Positions 7,987-10,842 of a DNA stretch of 10,842 bases are shown here, piece after piece; the first letter of the stretch is position 1; each line of letters opens with the position of its first letter. The translations under genes were made by a program, and so were the position numbers. This DNA is from Candidatus Zixiibacteriota bacterium (lineage in GTDB: Bacteria > Zixibacteria > MSB-5A5 > CAIYYT01), in assembly GCA_963205155.1 (NCBI GenBank), contig CAUJJY010000067.1, positions 1-10,842 on the forward strand, in the 5' to 3' direction. The notes below the pieces were generated by a model. The model saw nothing but the letters and a program-made list of their open reading frames with translations. It did no database searches and was not told the origin of the DNA.

Positions 7987-9060
7987 TCAATTCGCCTGAA
8001 AGGATTGAATCTTCACTCCCCTGCCGTCGGCAAGTTGAAGGAGTCCAGTAACAATTAATGTATCGGAAGCAGAAAGACCGCTGGTTATTTGGATGCTTTT
8101 TTCTGTCCGGATTCCGGTTTTCACCGGTACCGATCGTGCTTTGCCATTCTCGCAGACAAAGACTTTCTCGCCGCTGATTTCGGGAATCAGTGCGCTGGTC
8201 GGGATGACAATGGCATCCGCGAGCTCGTGCAGGGTGATTTCCACTTTTGCGAATGAGCCGGGCATAAGGGCTTGAGTTGGATTAGGAATCATCGCGCGGG
8301 TCTTGATGGTACGTGTGCCGGCATCAATCTTTGATTCGACGGCATAGACGACGCCTTTGGAGACTTCTTCTGATTCGCCAACTCGCACCAGAATTTCAAT
8401 GCCGTTCTTTAATTCCTGCGAATACTTCTCGGGAACGGAAAACTCGACCTTCATTGGATCAAGGTCTTGCATGGTTGCGGCGAGCATATTTGGTGAGACG
8501 TATCCGCCTTCACTGACATAGCGGAGGCCGACGACACCATCGAAGGGAGCGCGGATTTCGGTTTTTGCCAGTTGAGATTCGATTACTTCTTTTTCGGCCT
8601 GAATCAGTTTGAGGGCGTTGAGCGATTTGTCATATTCTTCCTGGCTAATGACGTTGATTTCAAAGAGCTGGCGTTTGCGGTGCTCCTCGTCGGCAGCTTG
8701 CTTCTCTTCCAGTTCCTTGCGTTTTTGCTGGGCCAATAGTTCGCGGTCGTTGATTTTCAGCATGAGCTCGCCTTTGGAGATGCTGCGGCCCTCATCGAAG
8801 TACACGCCAATAATGCGGCCGGAGATTTCAGGTCGAAGTTCAACCTCTTCATTGGCGAGAAGCGTTCCGGTCGTGAATATCTGATTGCGCAAGAGCTGCG
8901 GTTGGACGACAAGGGCTTCCACGGATAGCAAGTTTGCACCGGACTCGCGGCCCACCGGCTTGCTGCTACTCTGACCGCAACCGATTAGGGTCAAGCCGGA
9001 TACGATGGTGGTGACGGCCAAGACGAATTTGGTGAACTTGGAAACAATATCAATAAACAT
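7987..9060 (-). CDS. RND periplasmic adaptor (membrane fusion protein), lipoprotein
   Basis: This 357-residue protein bridges the RND pump to an outer-membrane channel. A hydrophobic signal ends in the lipobox L-I-G-C, with C28 as the predicted lipidated residue, so it should be tethered to the inner membrane. The first half of the lipoyl-like domain (about 72-105, LRPEISGRIIGVYFDEGRSI) is followed by a helical hairpin (about 105-168, rich in E, K and Q), the second lipoyl half (IRAPFDGVVGLRYVSEGGYV), a beta-barrel and a C-terminal membrane-proximal domain. I chose the ATG at 9060. An in-frame TTG directly upstream (9061-9063) would add one residue; GAGGT at 9071-9075 lies 10 nt from the ATG and 7 nt from the TTG. 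No TolC-like gene or regulator is in the window, so the channel must be encoded elsewhere. Confidence 0.92.
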   Translation of the reverse strand: MFIDIVSKFTKFVLAVTTIVSGLTLIGCGQSSSKPVGRESGANLLSVEALVVQPQLLRNQIFTTGTLLANEEVELRPEISGRIIGVYFDEGRSISKGELMLKINDRELLAQQKRKELEEKQAADEEHRKRQLFEINVISQEEYDKSLNALKLIQAEKEVIESQLAKTEIRAPFDGVVGLRYVSEGGYVSPNMLAATMQDLDPMKVEFSVPEKYSQELKNGIEILVRVGESEEVSKGVVYAVESKIDAGTRTIKTRAMIPNPTQALMPGSFAKVEITLHELADAIVIPTSALIPEISGEKVFVCENGKARSVPVKTGIRTEKSIQITSGLSASDTLIVTGLLQLADGRGVKIQSFQAN

Positions 9061-9082
9061 CAATTATTTAACCTCATACATC

Positions 9083-9091
9083 CAATATAGT
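9083..9091. promoter_or_regulatory. Possible two-way -10 element upstream of the efflux operon
   Basis: On the + strand, TATAGT occurs at 9086-9091; on the - strand the same bases give TATATT (9083-9088), 5 or more matches to TATAAT in places but without a good -35 box on either side. The - strand element could serve the adaptor gene about 25 nt downstream. The + strand element could serve the candidate small RNA ending at 9221. Weak evidence. Confidence 0.25.
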
Positions 9092-9097
9092 TCCACG

Positions 9098-9221
9098 TCG
9101 ACTTTGAGACACTAAGTATGGCGATTTTCTTGCGAATTGTCACTGGATTTCGGGCTTGATCTGGCAGTGGATTCGACGTTCGCGACTGCGTACCCGACCT
9201 ACGCAGTTGTTACGTTTTTTT
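9098..9221 (+). ncRNA. Candidate small RNA ending at an intrinsic terminator
   Basis: A +strand transcript from the TATAGT at 9086-9091 would start near 9098. It would contain an imperfect hairpin at 9133-9175 (CGAAT/ATTCG, then CACTG-GAT/ATC-TGG-CAGTG) and stop at the hairpin and T7 tract at 9182-9221. No +strand gene lies upstream to explain that terminator. The 5' end is a guess because there is no good -35 box. It matches no family I know. Confidence 0.25.
9182..9221 (+). terminator. Rho-independent terminator, + strand
   Basis: A perfect 8-bp stem, ACTGCGTA (9185-9192) with TACGCAGT (9200-9207), has the 7-nt loop CCCGACC. It extends outward by G.U, C-G and G.U pairs (9182-9184 with 9208-9210). 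Seven T residues follow at 9215-9221, 4 nt after the stem. On the - strand the same structure has no T-tract, so it can act only on + transcripts. Confidence 0.55.
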
Positions 9222-9265
9222 GCCCAATAATTCAGACTTGACGAAATTCATCCCGAGAGCAACCT

Positions 9266-9463
9266 TGTATCTGACTGGTCTATCATATCATTTCGGTCGT
9301 GACTGAATTGTGTGACTTTCGTACGTTGAACCAGTCACTACATCCCAAATCTTCGCACCAGACCTTTGTCGCTTTCAACCTTGAGACAAAAGGGTCTGGT
9401 AATCGAGGCCGGATGTAATCGTCGAACCTCTCCCGGCGATTCAGTCCTACCGGCAAGAGGTTC
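9266..9463 (+). ncRNA. Candidate structured RNA: three consecutive long stems
   Basis: Three domains lie back to back. (a) TGACTGGT (9272-9279) pairs with ACCAGTCA (9330-9337), extended by TGTA (9266-9269) with TACA (9339-9342), enclosing TTCGGT-CGTG-ACTGAA at 9292-9307. (b) TACATCC (9339-9345) pairs with GGATGTA (9411-9417), enclosing ACCAGACC-TTTGTC (9357-9370) with GACAAA-AG-GGTCTGGT (9385-9400). (c) GAACCTCT (9424-9431) pairs with AGAGGTTC (9456-9463), with CCGG/CCGG inside. TACA is shared by (a) and (b), so they compete at that point. One G.U pair in (a) favours + strand RNA. I recognise no known class. Confidence 0.35.
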
Positions 9464-9609
9464 ATCTTGACAGCACAGAACTGGAATTAAGCAAGTACTT
9501 AGGCGGTTAGGGCGCATCATTGGAAATTGATGGCAGTCGCCGCGAGCGCTGATATTTCTGGTCTAATCAGGAAGGTGCTTTCGCTGAAGTAATCTGTACT
9601 ACTGGGCAA

Positions 9610-9661
9610 CCGGGATCAGGTGAAGAGGACTTCGGTTCTCTTCGCCACCCGGCACCGAAGT
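9610..9661 (+). ncRNA. UUCG-capped hairpin with a competing alternative stem
   Basis: GGTGAAGAGGAC (9619-9630) pairs over 12 bp with GTTCTCTTCGCC (9635-9646) and is closed by a C(UUCG)G tetraloop, one of the most stable RNA loops. CCGGG (9610-9614) pairs with CCCGG (9648-9652) below it. Two pairs are G.U in + strand RNA and become A-C mismatches on the - strand. Bases 9629-9636 (ACTTCGGT), which form the apex, are also perfectly complementary to ACCGAAGT at 9654-9661, so two folds exclude each other. No T-tract follows, so this is not an ordinary terminator. Confidence 0.45.
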
Positions 9662-9770
9662 TTGGAGTGCGAGTCGGAATGGTAGATCGCTCAACAGCGA
9701 GTATTGCGGTTCGAATGTAGAGTGCTTTGTCGACTCAACTCATTGTGGTTGTTGGAGATCGACGCTCACT

Positions 9771-9790
9771 ACGTACGTCACGTACGAAGT
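9771..9790. repeat. CGTACG inverted repeat
   Basis: CGTACGT (9772-9778) and ACGTACG (9780-9786) form a perfect 7-bp palindrome around one central base. It can also be read as a hairpin, ACT-A-CGTACG-TCA-CGTACG-A-AGT, at 9768-9790. Its symmetry suits a dimeric protein site or part of the RNA fold; there is no sign which. Confidence 0.4.
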
Positions 9791-10263
9791 CCGTGCCTAT
9801 TTTTAGGGGGCATAGAAGAGTTGACTATCTATGTTGTCTTTTGTAGGTTTGGGTATACTCTTGGTCATCCAGTAATGGCAATTTGAGTTCGTAATCTTGA
9901 TGATTTTGAATTGACGAGCTGGTTCGCCTGCAGGGCGAAGCGAGCGACGTTTCTTACTTCACAACGGTAATTCTCGTGAGCAAACAGGGAGGGTCAAAAG
10001 CAATAGTCAGTTGACACAAAATCTGGGGGCGGGCAGGCCATGGAGCGTTAATGCTACCGGGCCGACGGCACAATTCCGGGAGCAATCGTTTGATTCGCAG
10101 ATTCGGCGAGTACGATCAGGACAAGTTGGCAGGAGGTGATGTCGTAGTCAGTGGTGTGAAGGCGCGCTCGGATATCGTTTAGATAGCGGGCGGATGACTT
10201 GGACAAAGGAGCGGGCACTCTGGCGAGATGAACAACATTCACGAACAGTCATAGGTAGAAAGC

Positions 10264-10306
10264 GGAACATCGAAATGCGCGTCATGGGATGACGCATTCA
10301 CGTTCC
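10264..10306 (+). promoter_or_regulatory. Hairpin in the probable 5' leader of the secreted-protein gene
   Basis: GGAAC (10264-10268) pairs with GTTCC (10302-10306). Inside it AATGC-GC-GTCA (10274-10284) pairs with TGAC-GCATT (10290-10298), with a 2-nt bulge and the loop TGGGA formed by 10285-10289. It ends 18 nt before the first GGAGG and 53 nt before the start codon, so it would sit in the mRNA leader if transcription begins upstream. No ligand class is recognised. Confidence 0.35.
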
Positions 10307-10344
10307 ATTTGGAAAATTCCTTTCGGAGGATGTTCAAATCTATT

Positions 10345-10350
10345 GGAGGA
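10345..10350 (+). promoter_or_regulatory. Strong ribosome binding site of the secreted-protein gene
   Basis: GGAGGA lies 8 nt before the ATG at 10359, close to ideal, and decides that start. A second CGGAGG at 10324-10329 abuts another ATG (10330) with no spacer, which should not initiate well. Confidence 0.75.
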
Positions 10351-10358
10351 ATGAGATA

Positions 10359-10842
10359 ATGTTGTTAAGAAGATTTTCCTTAGCACTTGTTTTGCTATTG
10401 GCAGTGGTGTTCGCCAGTGCCATGGCATCAAACGGCGGCCGGCCGATTGCTTCGCCGGATGCTGATCTGACCGGGTTTGCGCCCGTCGGAACGCAGAATC
10501 GCCAAACCGCGCTGGGAACTCCCGGTGACGTGGTTAACTTCGGCACCGCAGTGACTCTCGGCGGAAATTATCTAAAAAAAATGCAGGCGGACGTCACTGA
10601 AGACAACGCCGGTAACGGGTCGGGAGGCAGCGAAACTCCGAACGATCCAGAAGATGCCGGATGGGATTGGGTTGTAACTTCACCACCTGCTCCCTTCTTC
10701 CATACGACGGCAGCCAGCGCAACCAACATCTATGGTGCAACGGTATTGGGCTTATACTACTCCTATCTTGAAACAAATGATGCCTCATATTTCACGGCAT
10801 TGACCGATGCGGCAAATTGGATCCGCGATCATAGCGCGATTA
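10359..10842 (+). CDS. Secreted protein with signal peptide, 3' partial
   Basis: The frame is open for 161 codons and runs off the window. Residues 1-23 form a clear Sec signal: M-L-L-R-R, a leucine/valine-rich core, then A-M-A before S24, a good signal-peptidase I site. The mature start is a low-complexity, G/N/P/D-rich section (about 24-95) that includes acidic EDNAGNGSGGSE. After it, residues about 99-155 (W-D-W-V-V, HTTAASATNIYGATVLGLYY and DASYFTALTDAANWIRDH) look like the first helical hairpins of an alpha/alpha-toroid protein, as in some secreted glycan-active or terpene-cyclase-like folds. That resemblance is from memory and tentative. The protein should be periplasmic or extracellular. 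Function is unknown. Confidence 0.75.
   Translation, partial: MLLRRFSLALVLLLAVVFASAMASNGGRPIASPDADLTGFAPVGTQNRQTALGTPGDVVNFGTAVTLGGNYLKKMQADVTEDNAGNGSGGSETPNDPEDAGWDWVVTSPPAPFFHTTAASATNIYGATVLGLYYSYLETNDASYFTALTDAANWIRDHSAI

Larger units (their letters stand above)
9061..10358. other. Long structured non-coding region (about 1.3 kb)
   Basis: No frame on either strand holds a credible gene. The longest open stretches are about 60 codons, without ribosome sites or recognisable residues. Instead the region holds many inverted repeats. Those at 9133-9175, 9182-9221, 9266-9342, 9339-9417, 9424-9463 and 9610-9661 are described separately. Others are TCGCT-CAAC-AGCGA at 9687-9700, CGTACG repeats at 9771-9790, TTCGCC/GGCGAA at 9923-9939, GATTTTG/CAAAATC at 9902-9908 and 10017-10023, GCTACCGG/CCGGGAGC at 10053-10083, and ATCGT/ACGAT at 10085-10116. 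I see no direct-repeat array, no transposase remnant and no tRNA or rRNA. Confidence 0.6.

Noticed and set aside
9283..9520. Two overlapping 60-codon frames on the - strand
   Set aside because: Both run through the paired stems at 9357-9463, lack ribosome sites and resemble no protein family.
9673..9721. tRNA-like words (GGAATGGTAGATC and GGTTCGAAT)
   Set aside because: The putative T-stem TGCGG/GTAGA does not pair, and no acceptor stem or CCA end closes the structure. Not a tRNA or tmRNA end.
10011..10016. Perfect TTGACA -35 box on the + strand
   Set aside because: No -10-like hexamer lies 15-19 bp downstream, so it is not called as a promoter. The same applies to TTGACA at 9467-9472.
10054..10242. 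62-codon frame on the - strand with a GTG start
   Set aside because: No ribosome site precedes the GTG, no recognisable motif is present, and it overlaps inverted repeats of the non-coding region.
9061..10358. CRISPR array, insertion sequence or integron-like repeats
   Set aside because: No regularly spaced direct repeats, no terminal inverted repeats with target duplication and no transposase remnant were found on reading both strands.

Overview
The window comes from a Gram-negative-type bacterium of moderate G+C. It carries an RND pump with a lipoprotein adaptor, Shine-Dalgarno-led genes and a signal-peptide protein. Nothing fixes the lineage. The mix of a DUF3473-type deacetylase, an Npt-like carrier and a long secreted protein would fit an environmental or candidate-phylum (for example FCB-group) genome, but that is a weak inference.

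Layout. (1) Positions 1-3262, + strand: a tight operon of four genes. These are the 3' end of a polysaccharide deacetylase, a SAM methyltransferase, a GT2 (ExoA-like) glycosyltransferase and an MFS-fold carrier of the Npt/ATP:ADP-antiporter-like family. Gaps are 2 and 12 bp, then a 4-bp overlap, so the cassette looks co-transcribed and translationally coupled. The first three fit extracellular or cell-surface polysaccharide synthesis. (2) Positions 3313-4704, - strand: a stand-alone acetyl-CoA hydrolase/CoA-transferase family enzyme, convergent with the operon. It has a good sigma-70-like promoter so close to the ATG that the mRNA may be leaderless. (3) Positions 4884-9060, - strand: a two-gene RND efflux operon, adaptor lipoprotein first and AcrB-type pump second. 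No outer-membrane channel or regulator gene is in the window. (4) Positions 9061-10358: about 1.3 kb with no credible protein gene. It is rich in inverted repeats, including a +strand intrinsic-terminator-like hairpin with a T7 tract, a chain of stems at 9266-9463, a 12-bp stem capped by a C(UUCG)G tetraloop, and a competing 8-bp stem. Several helices need G.U pairs that exist only in +strand RNA, so one or more +strand structured RNAs are plausible. (5) Positions 10359 to the end, + strand: the start of a secreted protein with a clear signal peptide, cut by the window edge.

Genes in regions 1-3 are ordinary family members. The most unusual part is the long structured non-coding region between the efflux operon and the secreted-protein gene. 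I recognise no known RNA class there, and its status rests on hand-found base pairing alone.
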